64,000 bases of DNA from Bolinopsis microptera (taxonomy: Eukaryota > Ctenophora > Tentaculata > Lobata > Bolinopsidae), in the NCBI RefSeq assembly GCF_026151205.1, contig NC_087074.1:11379226-11443225 (forward strand). The letters are read 5' to 3'. The position numbers and the translations under genes are program-made. Positions 40,901 to 52,000 of the stretch are shown in pieces. The notes beneath the pieces were generated by a model, which was not told the origin of the DNA, did not search any database, and saw only the letters and a list, made by a program, of their open reading frames with translations. The stretch's first letter is position 1, and each line of letters begins with the position of its first letter.

Positions 40901-43900
40901 ATATCTGAAGCCCTTCAAAATAGTGTGTTACAAAATTTAAGAAACAAATAGTGGCGTTCTCCTACAACCCACAAGTAAAACATGGCCAGCTGGCACCATC
41001 TGTCGTAGTTATCACAAATTATTACATATGCCTTGCAGAGTAGAGGAAACCATATCCTGAGAAATGTAAAGTGCAAACAACTTAAACTTTCGCACAGACA
41101 GGAATTGAAGATATGTTTGCCGCAGGGAAAAATTCTTGACGATTTTGCCCACGCAGAAGCCTTAAATCAATTTGGAAATAGAGATCATTTTCAAACTCAG
41201 TTTCAAGAGCGATTCAAAGAACTGTTAGTTTTTTTCCTCCTTCATATGTCAACAATTTTGGATTGTTTTTAAAAATTTCCTCTTTACCCCAAAAAAATTC
41301 AGACGATTTTTGACTATTTTGCCCACGCATACAAAGTCCTAGAAGCAATTTGGCGATCGAGATAATTTTAAAACTGTTTCAAGAACGATTCAAAGAACTG
41401 ATAGTTTTTTCCTCTTTTATTTGTCAACAATTCTGGATTGTTTTTAGAAAATTTCCTCTTGGTCGGATCCCGACCGTTCTAAAAGGCCATCTCGTTAGCT
41501 TTTCGTGTTAAAAGCGATTTTTCGACGGTTATCACCTCTCTAGATGATGCTTAGAACGTTCGGATTCTATTGCATTTTTGTAGTAAATGCAATACGGGCG
41601 TTTTCGGCCATACCCTTTTTCAGGGTTTCACGGTCACTCGAATTTTTGTATTTCAGTCCAGAAACGGCGTAGAGACTATTCCCATACACCAAAATGTGCC
41701 TAATTTAGCCATATTTATTTACAGCTTATGAAGCAATAGCATTTGTCACAATATGTAAGATGAATCACTTTGTGTCCAGAAACAACTAAAAAAATTGGAG
41801 AATGATCTACTTTATTGGGCATCGCTCTTAATGGGCCTGGCCAGCAGCATATTTGTGTCTTACGAAAGGGCAATTTTTCAAAATTACGGTTTCTTTAGTA
41901 AAGGTCAAAGTAAAGGTCAAAGGGTCAGCTGCTAACAGCAAATTGTTCGCAATTGCCTACTCATGCAGAACATATACTCAAAAACACTCAGTTTAGGAGT
42001 GATTAGTAAATAAGTTTAACTTACTGCATGATTTGTGAAAACTCCAACTATTTTTCATTGGCACCAATTTAGCCAAAATGTAATGACCAAAATTCAATTT
42101 TTAATTTATTCATTCCATGAACTCAATATCATAAAATTGCACCTTAAAAACCGCGACTGATAAGACAAATTCATGCTAGCATATCTGAACATTACTAATT
42201 ATGACTACCCGTTCATGACATAAAATCCCTGTAGTATAGCACAGTACTATGTTTACAGTACTCTATATTTGTACAAGTGATAAACCCCCTGTTGCAGTAC
42301 TGTACAGTACTATCTTTACAGTGCTATCTTTACAGTGCTATCTTTACAGTGCTATCTTTACAGTGCTATCTTTACAGTGCTATCTTTACAGTGCTATCTT
42401 TACAGTGCTATCTTTACAGTGCTATCTTTACAGTGCTATCTTTACAGTGCTATCTTTACAGTGCTATATTTACAGTGCTATCTTTACAGTACTATCTTTA
42501 CAGTGCTATCTTTACAGTGCTATCTTTACAGTGCTATCTTTACAGTGCTATCTTTACAGTGCTGAACACTGGTACAAGTGTTAGAAGTTTGATCAGACGC
42601 AAAATGTATAATCCATTTACTCACGCGGGGTTCTTCTCTCCAATCTCTACAAAGTCCTTGAACCAGTTGGGTCTCCCGAAACGAGTTTTTACCCCGGGAA
42701 GGGTGGTGATAGCATCCTCCTCATTGTCCATGTTCATTGCTACGTTCTCCATCATATTCTTGTCGTTATTGAAACGAGTCAGATGAGGTCGTACCTCCAG
42801 ATACTGACTACATTCCAGCTCTTTTAGCTGTCAAATAGAGCAATGTTAGAATACTCAACTACTGACTACATTCTAGTTCTTTCAGTTGTCAAATAGAGCA
42901 CTGTTAGAATACTCAACTACGGACTAAATATTATATATAGATAGATATACTTCAAGACAATTTGTTGTAAAACAGGGGTTCCAGAAATCCCACTTCCAGA
43001 TACTCCTGAAACTTTGAAAACTGTTTCAGATCTCTAACTCAATTTAAACGTGGTTTTTAAGGCATCTGAATATGGCGATTTTGGGTTTTTTACCGAATTT
43101 CGTATAACAGTGCTGGCGCGTATTTTGCGCAAATTTTCTTAACAACCTCCACATAACTATTTCTTATTCCTGTCGTCTTTGAAATTGAATTAGAATATTT
43201 TAAACTTAAGATATGCCTGCTGAACTACTGCTTTCGGTGAGTCTTATGCCTGAAAACAGTAAAGGGGTATAATAGTATAGGGGGTAAATAGTATGGTGAG
43301 TATAAGGGCGACGGTCGGGCTTGCCAGCACTGTGATATACGTCCCAATTCCATTTTTTACTTTCCATACTGATCTTATTTAGCTAGAATGTAAGGTAAAT
43401 ATCAAAACGAATTAGCCCTAGCACTTAGCAACATCCCGGATGAGTTTATAACACAAAACGCCTTCACGCTTAAAGTTATATTAAAATAACCCCTCGTGCT
43501 AAAGCAAATCAGTGTTATTTTCATAACAATCCCTCGTGCGTCGCACTCGTCGCGGGAAATTAAAATGTAATCCTTGTGCGTTTCTGCGTTATGTGTTTTA
43601 TAAACTTATAGATTGACCTGCAATTCTCCGCACAGCTTTTAAATGACATCATTATCCTCCAGTCAAGGGTTTAGTTCAGTTATCTGCGTTGAGCAGCAAT
43701 CTAGATTTACCGCGGACGTTTTCCCGTTTAAAATTGCTAAAAGCTTATTTTTGGTCTAATAATTGTGTTTTCGAGCCACACGCAAAAATTCTCTGCTACT
43801 CTCTGTAATTACATAACTCTTCATAAATCTTAAAGTTAAACATTAGCATTGGGCTACAAGGAAATGACACAAAATGAGTAGTACCTATAACATAAAATAA

Positions 43901-46900
43901 TTCGACGAATCTCGCGAGCTTGGCTCTCCCATTGCACACCTTTCCTGTCTTTACTAACAGGCTCGTTAGAATCTTAATGTTCAAATTATTTTCTTTTACT
44001 TTAAAAGAGAAATTAAGATTTTGTGACAAAAAGCACGTAGAATTGTAGGTATATTATCAGTTTTTCATTATCTTTTCTTACAATAATAAGATTAAGAAAA
44101 GATAGTGAATAAATAATATTAGGTGTGTAGGATTTCAGAAATTTCACAACTCACATTATTATTGTGCATTAAATTTCTATTCCGTTAACATTGGTTAGCA
44201 CTTTTTGGCCAGTCCCAATCAACAATCAAAATAACCCTCATAACTGGACCATAGTTAGATATATTATACCAACTTAGAAATCAGTTCTAAACGGTCAACG
44301 TTTAGACAAGGAATCCCTTATGGATAAGTATAGTTTATCCTATTTTAATGGGTGCTTACCATTAGTTTAGCATATTAAGATTTGTCCCTCTCCCAATGTC
44401 AGGACACAGACCTGGCCAGAGTTCTCTTAGAGAGTTAGAGTTGTGCCTGACGTTTGGTTTTAACTCCCGCTCTCTGGAAATCTAAATTTACCGCGGACGT
44501 TTTCCCTCGGGTAAAATCGATAACAACTGATTTTGGTCTAAAAACTGATTTTTGGTCTAACGCGTCCTATTGTCTCCAACTGCTGCTGCTGGTGAGCGCT
44601 CCTACTAAATCGCTCGCCTTAATTTAAAAAATTCTTGTGATAATATAGAATTATTCTAATTCGGTGTTCGTCAAACCGTTAATACACAGTTGCCTCGGTG
44701 TAAAAATGTTGTCTCTGGTCCTTGCATATATTTTTATTGTTTATGTATCTCGAATCACACAGTATCTTGCTCCTAAACATTTCCCTTTTTTGTAACTTCC
44801 TGGCTGTTAGTATGGACATTTTCTTGAGATGAATGTGGTTGATCCCTGTCATAATCTTCAGATTATCTAGAGCCGTGCTTTTGAGATCTGGCTATCACGA
44901 TGCTAGCATGTCTTTGTACCGCTTGCATCCTTTTCTTTTTTGTAACGGGCTTTGTCAATCCGATGCTACCACACAAAGGTGACATAACCTAGCGTTGGGA
45001 GAATTATTTGGTTATAAATTTTTTATCTAGACACTTATTTTACTTCGGTGTATTCCAACAGCCACAATGTTACACAAGTGCAACCAGCCAATTACAGGAA
45101 GCCGAAGGATCTTTTTGGCCAGTGACGGTTAAGGTAGTGTGTACCATACTTTCTTCGTCCGAGACTTTGCTGCAATGTGCAGCTCCTCATTTAACCCTCA
45201 CACCCGATTTCTCGAGTATTCGGCTGAGTAGACCGGGGGGGCTGCATAGACCACTCATGATCCTTAGCTGAACGTCGACGACGCTCACCCCACGACCAGG
45301 CAGTCAATGCATCTCGTTCCTGTAGGAGTGTAGGGGCAACTATGTTTTGCCTATTGCTTTGATACGCGCCTGTTAATGTTGTACGCTTTATCGCACTTCT
45401 GCTGAACATGCAGTCCCCATAATGCATAACAGCTTTCTGTTGATTGGTACTCCCACGGTTACACGAAACATGTTAGCCTGTGAGCGTGTTAAATCCTGGG
45501 ATTACACGAAACGTGTTAGTCTGTGAGCGTGTTAAATCCTGGGGTTACACGAAACGTGTTAGCCTGTGAGCTTGTTAAATCATGGGGTTACACGAAACGT
45601 GTGATCAACCAGATTATGTATAGATATATATATAACTAATTCTTACAGTGTCATCAATGACATAACGGAGAGTCTTTAAGAATCCACTGATCTCAGTCAA
45701 TTCCTGTTCAGTGTCCCCTATTGAATAATTAAGACGTGTCAATAAATGAATAGATATTAACTGAAGAGAGGTCCTCAGCGTCGACTGGAGCAGGCTCAGG
45801 TGGGGGTGTAATTGTTGAAATGTGTTCTTATTTTGTTTCCTTTCTGAAATATTAATTCCAGGCTGTAATTCATAGACACGCCGAAATTTAAAATATAGAG
45901 GATGACAGAGAACAAAGGATGGAGCTACTAACGGATAGTTGAGCCTTTGGATTGTAAAAAAGAACGGGTAGCAGTGAACCCAACTGATTCAGTGAGCATC
46001 ATGAAATTAAGATATTTCAGTAGAATGAATAGACATTAACTAAAGTCGAAGAGAGGTTTGCAGTGTCGACTGGAGCAGGTTCAGCTCAGCTGGGGATGTA
46101 AATGTTGAAATCAGAAATCCTTTCTCCTTATCTTTATTAATACGTCATGATATATTTGATTTCTGGTTGTAATTCATAGACACTCCGAAATTCAAAATAG
46201 TAAAGATGACAGCAAACAAAGAATGAAGTTACTAATGGATAGTTGAGCCTTTTAAAAGGACCCTGACAAGGAGAAGAAGCACACTTTCTATCGGGCATTA
46301 TTCGAGAAGGATGGCTCTGTCCCGGCTCTGGTATCTTCTCGATCTACATTGCACATAGGTTATCTCACTTTCTGAACCTTGTAATTTGTATGTTGATGTT
46401 TACATTGATCCCCACTTTGTACAATGTACATATTATACACTATGTAATTTATAGATTAGCCCTTATAAAGTTATAACATCACGATATGCCATCTAGATGT
46501 AACCTATTTCTCACGCGTCTCTGCACTTGCGATCTTAGTACACATAAAATGATAGCAACTAGTAGTAGTATTAAACCCGTGATGCATGAGCCTCAATAGG
46601 ATGTTACATCAATATACAGGGTGTGTAACTCAGATTCTCAGTTCGCTATATTTCCTAACAGCACTGTGTGTTCCTTTATTCAGGCGGGTTTAATCGGTCT
46701 TCATAACTGCACTCAGACAATTTTAGCCTCTTCCTCAATAAATCGGGAGGGGGGGCTACTGACTGGAGGATCCCTGGAAGAGGCTTTTAAGATTCTCGAC
46801 GCCGGTCCTGATCACTTAATGGGCCGAATTTAGTGAATAGAATGACGCGGTTATATAGGAAACGATTAAAACTCACATAGAATCTCTTGTGTGCTCCCTT

Positions 46901-48406
46901 GGTAGGTTATAAGCCTACAACCATGTGATGAGCTTAGTTTCTCAACGGTCACATAAAATTTGCTGCTCTCTTTCTCCCTTCCTCCTTCTCTGTCAGCAAT
47001 GCCATGTCATGTTGTGGTCTAATGTCTATTTACTGTAGAAACTAAAATACCAATGGCCGAATTTCCTCAATTCGTTTTTCGAAAAACCAATTAACTGAGG
47101 CACAAATAAGCGTTCCTGCAACATCAAAACGATTTTGGAACATCATTTGCCTGAGGAGTTGCATAGTTATAAGTGCAACCCTCCAACTATACTTCCCTGC
47201 CCCAACAATATCAAGATAGTGTGTTAAAATTGGCATAGGATGCTTTATTGCCTATATTAATCGATCCAAACTACGAAAAAGATCTGTTAATCTGATGACG
47301 ATTACCTAACTCTTATAATAACTGATGTGACAAAGTAAACATGTCTTGCCCCTATTTTGAAGAGTTATACCTCTATTAGAATACTATGTAACTTTATCAT
47401 CAATGAACTAGTTATTTAGCCAGCAAGGAGCTAACAGAGTTATAATAATTTGTTTGTGACGAAATTACCCTATTTTTGACCATGTTGCGGTAGTTTAATT
47501 GTGACACTGTTAACATATTACCACCCGATAATGATTTATGTGACTGGTGCGTGGTACTAGCAGTGTTGTTTGATCCATAGTACGTAATATAAGGGGTTTA
47601 AGCTGGTATATCATTATTTGTTCAATTTCACACATGTTCAGATATCATCAAGATTATGTGACAAAGTAAACTTGTTTGTGCCTTCTGTGTTTTAATTCCT
47701 TACGACTATATGATATAATAACAATTCCTAGCACTTCCAAGTTCCAGGCCATCAAATAAACCTACACTACTCAGCATTGCTTATCAGGGTGCCCTAAACA
47801 TTCTTCACATGTTTTCTTAAATGTGTGACAGAGTAAACCTGAGTGCACCATCTAACGAAAAAACTCGTCAAATATGTAGGTAATGGTCATATGTACCCAT
47901 CCAATCAACTGGACACTCAAAAATTTGGTTAAAAACGGCAGCAAGGGGTCCATATTTACTCCGTCACATGTTTATAGTGTGACAATGTAACCATTTCCGT
48001 GCCGGCCGTATTTAAGCGATATCTTATCAGCTGATTAAGATATCGTTAAGTGACAAAGTTAGCCTAGAGGTTGAGACGATTATCCTAACCATCAAGGGTT
48101 TGTGTAATTTCATAGTGTGACAAAGTCAACTACACTGTGCCTTTTAATAGGGTCACTTATATTTACCAATATCCTCAAACTCAAATGAACGTGTCCATAT
48201 ATATACAGGGTGGCCCAAAAGTATATATATATATACATACATATATATATGTGTAAAGCTTGAAACCAGCCGAACAGTAACTAACCTCAGTGACCACCTC
48301 GGATATAACAGAGGTGAACCAGCCAAATACAGAAGCGTCGGAACACAGCCAGTAGAAGTAGATTTTCTTCACCCCGAAATCAAAGTTACCACTCTTCAGC
48401 TTGTAC
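37997..48406 (-). CDS. NADPH oxidase (NOX family), four 3' exons only
   Basis: Exons 48286-48406, 45647-45703, 42625-42827 and 37997-38132 join in frame with GT-AG signals and end at TAG. They encode the NADPH-binding C-terminus of a NOX: KKIYFYWLCSDASVFGWF, LTRFNNDKN, EEDAITTLPGVKTRFGRPNW, IGVFFCGPAILSETL and FFYNKENF at the very end. The CGP loop and the terminal aromatic residue are the NADPH contact features of the family. NOX enzymes pass electrons from NADPH across a membrane to oxygen to make superoxide. The upstream exons (six-helix haem domain, FAD site) were not found to the right within the window; the first visible exon begins at a proper acceptor (CTTTCAG), so they may lie beyond it or be lost. 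The NOX2-like RPNW block argues against DUOX, but the subfamily is not certain. Confidence 0.85.
38166..39260 (+). mobile_element. Host-type repeat element, copy 1, with internal ~40-bp minisatellite
   Basis: It starts GGCCTCCCCTAGATTCGG and carries TAGGATTGGATTTGCAAAAA, as at 53907. A minisatellite of CTGAGACAAAATTTAAGAAA plus TCCTGAGACAGCGAAAAA fills 38255-38610. Unique-family sequence follows (TACAGGTAGGACTGTATAAT near 38989) to about 39260. The 59025-59650 region repeats the minisatellite and tail in the same order, and 63355-64000 holds an inverted copy of the tail. No coding frame was seen. It lies in the last NOX intron. Confidence 0.8.
39322..39472 (-). mobile_element. G-tract MITE-like copy
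   Basis: It ends (reading minus) GGGTCGTTCACATGTTACGT and contains two long G runs and TTGATTACGGAGGG. The same features start a second copy at 40642. Confidence 0.6.
39473..40641. other. NOX intron sequence, no gene recognised
   Basis: AT-rich, with a GC-rich patch of GGCCGGATCC/CCGGATATCCGG palindromes near 39490-39560. Open frames at 40367-40694 lack recognisable domains. Confidence 0.45.
40642..40760 (+). mobile_element. G-tract MITE-like copy, opposite orientation
   Basis: It begins GGGTCGTTCACATATTACGT and contains G runs and TTGATTACGGAGGG, as in the copy ending at 39472. The right end is unclear. Confidence 0.55.
41126..41462. repeat. Diverged tandem duplication, ~180-bp units
   Basis: GATTTTGCCCACGCA, CGATTCAAAGAACTG, TGTCAACAATT and TTTCCTCTT occur in the same order in 41126-41282 and 41303-41462. 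No other features were recognised from 40760 to 42300. Confidence 0.75.
42307..42562 (+). repeat. 14-bp minisatellite, about 18 copies
   Basis: TGCTATCTTTACAG repeats nearly exactly, just past the 3' end of NOX exon 42625-42827. Because 14 is not a multiple of three, all three plus frames are open and give cyclic peptides; none is a gene. Confidence 0.97.
42840..45026. other. NOX intron, mostly unannotated
   Basis: No exon or recognised repeat apart from an inverted pair at 43443-43607 (AGTTTATAACACAAAACGC and its near-complement), which may be a small MITE. CTGACTACATTC and the sequence after it is partly duplicated at 42800-42925. Confidence 0.45.
45027..45306 (-). mobile_element. SINE copy lacking its tRNA head
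   Basis: This is the reverse complement of 923-1200, highly similar throughout (GGCCAGTGACGGTTAAGG, CTCCTCATTTAACCCTC). The Pol III promoter head is absent, which fits 5' truncation during retroposition. It lies in a NOX intron. Confidence 0.88.
45452..45604. repeat. ~43-bp tandem repeat, about 3.5 copies
   Basis: GGTTACACGAAACGTGTTAG plus CCTGTGAGCGTGTTAAATCC repeats immediately upstream (plus sense) of NOX exon 45647-45703. Confidence 0.9.
45735..46260. repeat. Diverged ~290-bp tandem duplication
   Basis: AGTGTCGACTGGAGCAGG-type sequence, TGTAATTCATAGACAC and GGATAGTTGAGCCTTT occur in the same order in 45735-45960 and 46023-46255. No coding potential. Nothing was recognised from 46260 to 47320. 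Confidence 0.75.
47320..48140. repeat. Dispersed TGTGACAAAGTAAAC motif array
   Basis: Variants of TGTGACAAAGTAAAC, often followed within 12 bases by TGTGCC or TTGCCC, occur near 47326, 47500, 47656, 47825, 47966, 48050 and 48118, all in one orientation. The spacer sequence between them is not repeated. No inverted termini were found. Confidence 0.7.
48206..48240 (+). mobile_element. Solo end of a CAGGGTGGCCCA mariner-type element
   Basis: TACAGGGTGGCCCAAAAG matches the terminus of the transposon at 17855 for its first 12 bases and runs into (TA)n. No partner end is nearby. Confidence 0.5.
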
Positions 48407-49056
48407 CTGAAAGAGTGCAATAATTTAGTGACGTAGTGAGTTTTACATTAAGATACAGAAGGTTATCAGGGGTTGTGTCTGCCGTCTGGTATTCTGAGTA
48501 GAAGTAATGACCAACAAACAGTGACCAAACTTCTGAGAGCGTTACAGATCCTGAGCACCAACTAGTGTGCCAACTGGTGCCTGCAATTGATATTGGGGAT
48601 GCGGCCATGCCCTTTTGGCCAAAAATGCCAGATTCCAAACACGAGCTTATAACCAAGATTTCTGCTAGTTATCACTCGCCGATGATATTTGAAACGTTTA
48701 GAAAAGAGGCCGGCCATGAAAGTATGTAAAATGTCAATAGTGTAAGCGTCGTTCGATGTATTTTGGACGCTGATTCCGAATTACCTGCTGTAAATATAGG
48801 GTTGAAACGCTTGCCCGAGAAGTTATCGGCAAAAACTGTTTTGGTCACACGACAAGCTGATGATCAGCTTCGGGGTCATGGTTACTGGATAGGATTAGGG
48901 TTTATAAAACCGTTTCATTGGGCTGCAAATCAACAAATTCATTAAAGTCACGTGATAGCACGCTGGCGAATTAATTAGTGAACTTGTATTATGTACTTTC
49001 CTCAATCTTCAGTTGTTGATATTTCGTTTAAACATCGATTTTTCTAGCAATGTAGA

Positions 49057-52000
49057 ATGGCAAACATGCGGAATCTTCAAACGAAGTTAATATTCCTACA
49101 AATCATCTCGCTATCTCTCTGTGGTAAGCTACGTGACGTACATGAGCTGCTATTTTACTTATCATTGATAAAAAATATATTAACAATTTATCATTATAGA
49201 AAATAGAAATAATACCACTTATACCCGGTGAAATGAGATAATAAAGTATCAAATATTTTTTACCAAAACCAAAAATTGGGTAGATTGGACCATCGACCGT
49301 ATCTCTTTTTTCCAGACACAAAGGAAGTAGATCAATTTAAGTGACCGTTCTCAAATTTATGCAAAATGATACCGGGAATGTAATCGGTCGTTCATTTTTC
49401 CCATTCATTCACGGCCTGCAAATTGTAACGAATTTACTAATTTAGGTTTGCTACATCTGATGTAGCAAACTCAATAGAAATCTTTTTGAGCTGCTTTCGG
49501 GCTGATACTTATTGTACTTCGGGATAAGAGCTGTAGGTAGTGTGTCCAATGAGGTAAAGTTTATCCAGTAAAAGTGCAGGTGTTGGAAGTATTATCTTTG
49601 TATTGACCACAGGGTGACAGGGATCAAACAGAAAAGAATCAAGACCTAAATGATAACATTGAAAATCCATCTGGTATCACTATAATAAGTTCAAATTGTT
49701 TACTTCTCGGTAATTCACTCCTCTGTTTGCTTTATGCTAAATCTAACAGCTGAAACAAACAGGGGTCTGACTCTGAGTTAACAACTTATACTCAAAACAG
49801 CATTTTCTAGATGTCTCAACCTACATAATATTATAGACTTAATTGCTGTGGCTTGTGTAGTTACATTATCTGATTGGAGATACATCTATTGTTAAATAAG
49901 TGTTTTGTTTAAATATAACTTAAAACTAAGATCTTGATACTAGTGACCTCCGTCAATGCAATTAACGCTCTAGGGAAAACAGTTTGCTGTTTTTTAGCAT
50001 TGTAACAGTCTATATGCTTTGATCTTCTGCAAATACAAAGGTGTAAAGTTCTAAAATATTAGATTATAAAAGATGGCATAATATGTCCGTTGTAAGAACA
50101 TTTTTTAACAGAGCTGGTCGCATGAATACTGCTGCCTATCGAGCGACGGCAAGGTACCTAACAGTAATCGGGAAATGAAGTAATCGGGAAAAATTTGAAT
50201 TACATGGTTCCTGCAAACCGGATAACAGCTTAAATCAAATGATTTCATAATATACTGATTAAAAGTTTAACATAATGATATTTATGCGATGTATCGCATA
50301 AAGGTATACCTATACAATAAATTTGGTTAATACCATAATTTGAGTCACAAATTTCGCAAATTTGTATACTACCTGATGGGAAAAGGAAGTAAGAGCCATA
50401 CTATGACTGTTGTCACGAGTACAGGCACGGCCTCTTAAGGGGAGATACACCAAAAACGTTTTTGCTCCGAACATCGATTTTATTTTATATTATGGTTAAA
50501 TAGACAAAAAGAATAAGATTGCACACCTTCAAAATTTTCTAAAAATATTCCCTCATCGAGAAAAAAAATATTTTTCTTTTTCGAAAATTTTTCGAAAATT
50601 TGGAAAGTCTGTCACTGTAATACCGATAGTTCGGCCATTTTAAAAGTTTTTTGGCTGATTTTTTTACTGAACATTACTTACACTCCGTACAAGACAACCC
50701 CTTTAAAAGATTATATAATTGAACAATAAATGACCAAGTTACAGACCGAACAAGGTGAAAAAAGAAAAATTGGGATTTTTGCCTACCACCAAGGTTGTAC
50801 ATTTTACCACTCGCCCAGGTCATCAGATATCGCTTCAAAAATTCTTGTGAGTGTAGCTGATGATCATATCAAACTTTTTGGAACAGGATTTCTCTCAGTT
50901 TTGAGTTTTAAGGTATGAAATGTGGCCTAAACGACTTAGTAAAATTCATCGTAAAAAGGGGCCAAACATGGCAGAATTAAGGCTTAAAATGCCTATAACT
51001 CAAAAAGTATCAGTTTTTTTGAAATAATTTTTACAGGATCGTAATCAGCTTGGTAAGACGAATCTTTTAGTACCAAATTGATATTAGTTAAAGACACAAA
51101 ATTTGTAAAGAATGTGTACAATTTGTACAAAATTTATACAAGGGGGGACCCTTGTGTTCGAGCTGGAAAATTATTTAAGACAATTTGTCTTCTAAAATTT
51201 TCGAAAAAGAAAAATATTTTTTTTCTCGATGAGGGAATATTTTTAGAAAATTTTGAAGGTGTACAATCTTATTCTTTTTGTCTATTTAACCATAACATAA
51301 AATAAAATCGATGTTCGGAGCAAAAACGTTTTTGGTGTATCTCCCCTTAAGGGGGCATACACCAAAACAGTGGTTTGTGCAATGTGCCGTCCAACCCAAA
51401 TGACCCCATAGGCAGTTCAGTGACCATCTAGCGCACCGTTTCCACATTTAAAAAAATTATTTTGAGAATACCCATTTTTGTAATCGAGCATTTCCTGGTT
51501 AGAGTGGAATTTTCGGAAAAACACAATTTGTTTCGCGGAGAGGCTATAAGTTAATCATTTCTTGCGGTATCGGGTTGAAATTTTGCTCGCCGTCTATTCA
51601 CATCTATTTTAAGGTGTGTGTAAAATCTTGATATCGTATCTAAAAAGCCTGGTGTGTTATAAATTTTTAAAGTTAAAAAAGTCCAAAAGTTGAAATTGTC
51701 CTTTTCAGACTTATTTTAACCAAAAAGTCAGTCAGGAAAGATCGGATTGATTTGATGGTTGACATGAACTTGTTCTCTGAATTCTGGTGCAGTTTTTGAT
51801 GCCCTCAAAAATGTTTTTCCTCATTTATCTTCAGATTTATTGGACTTCAAAGCCAAACAACAAATTTAGGCACATTTTTCGTTTTTCATATTTACTGATT
51901 TTTCTTAAATTTTGATAGGAATGTGCTAGTGACTTTTTGAAGGGCGCAAAATAACCGCAACTAGCACATTTATTTCTGAGTTATGAACAACAAAACACCC

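Noticed and set aside
42249-42786. Three overlapping plus-strand frames of up to 169 codons
   Set aside because: They are the three readings of one 14-bp repeat and encode cyclic peptides only.
46621-47236. Frames at 46621-46833 (+) and 47042-47236 (-) as further NOX or unknown exons
   Set aside because: No NOX motif, no in-phase splice sites, and they do not fit between the joined NOX exons.
50730-50918. 62-codon frame
   Set aside because: Lies wholly within a TTAA-flanked non-autonomous element.
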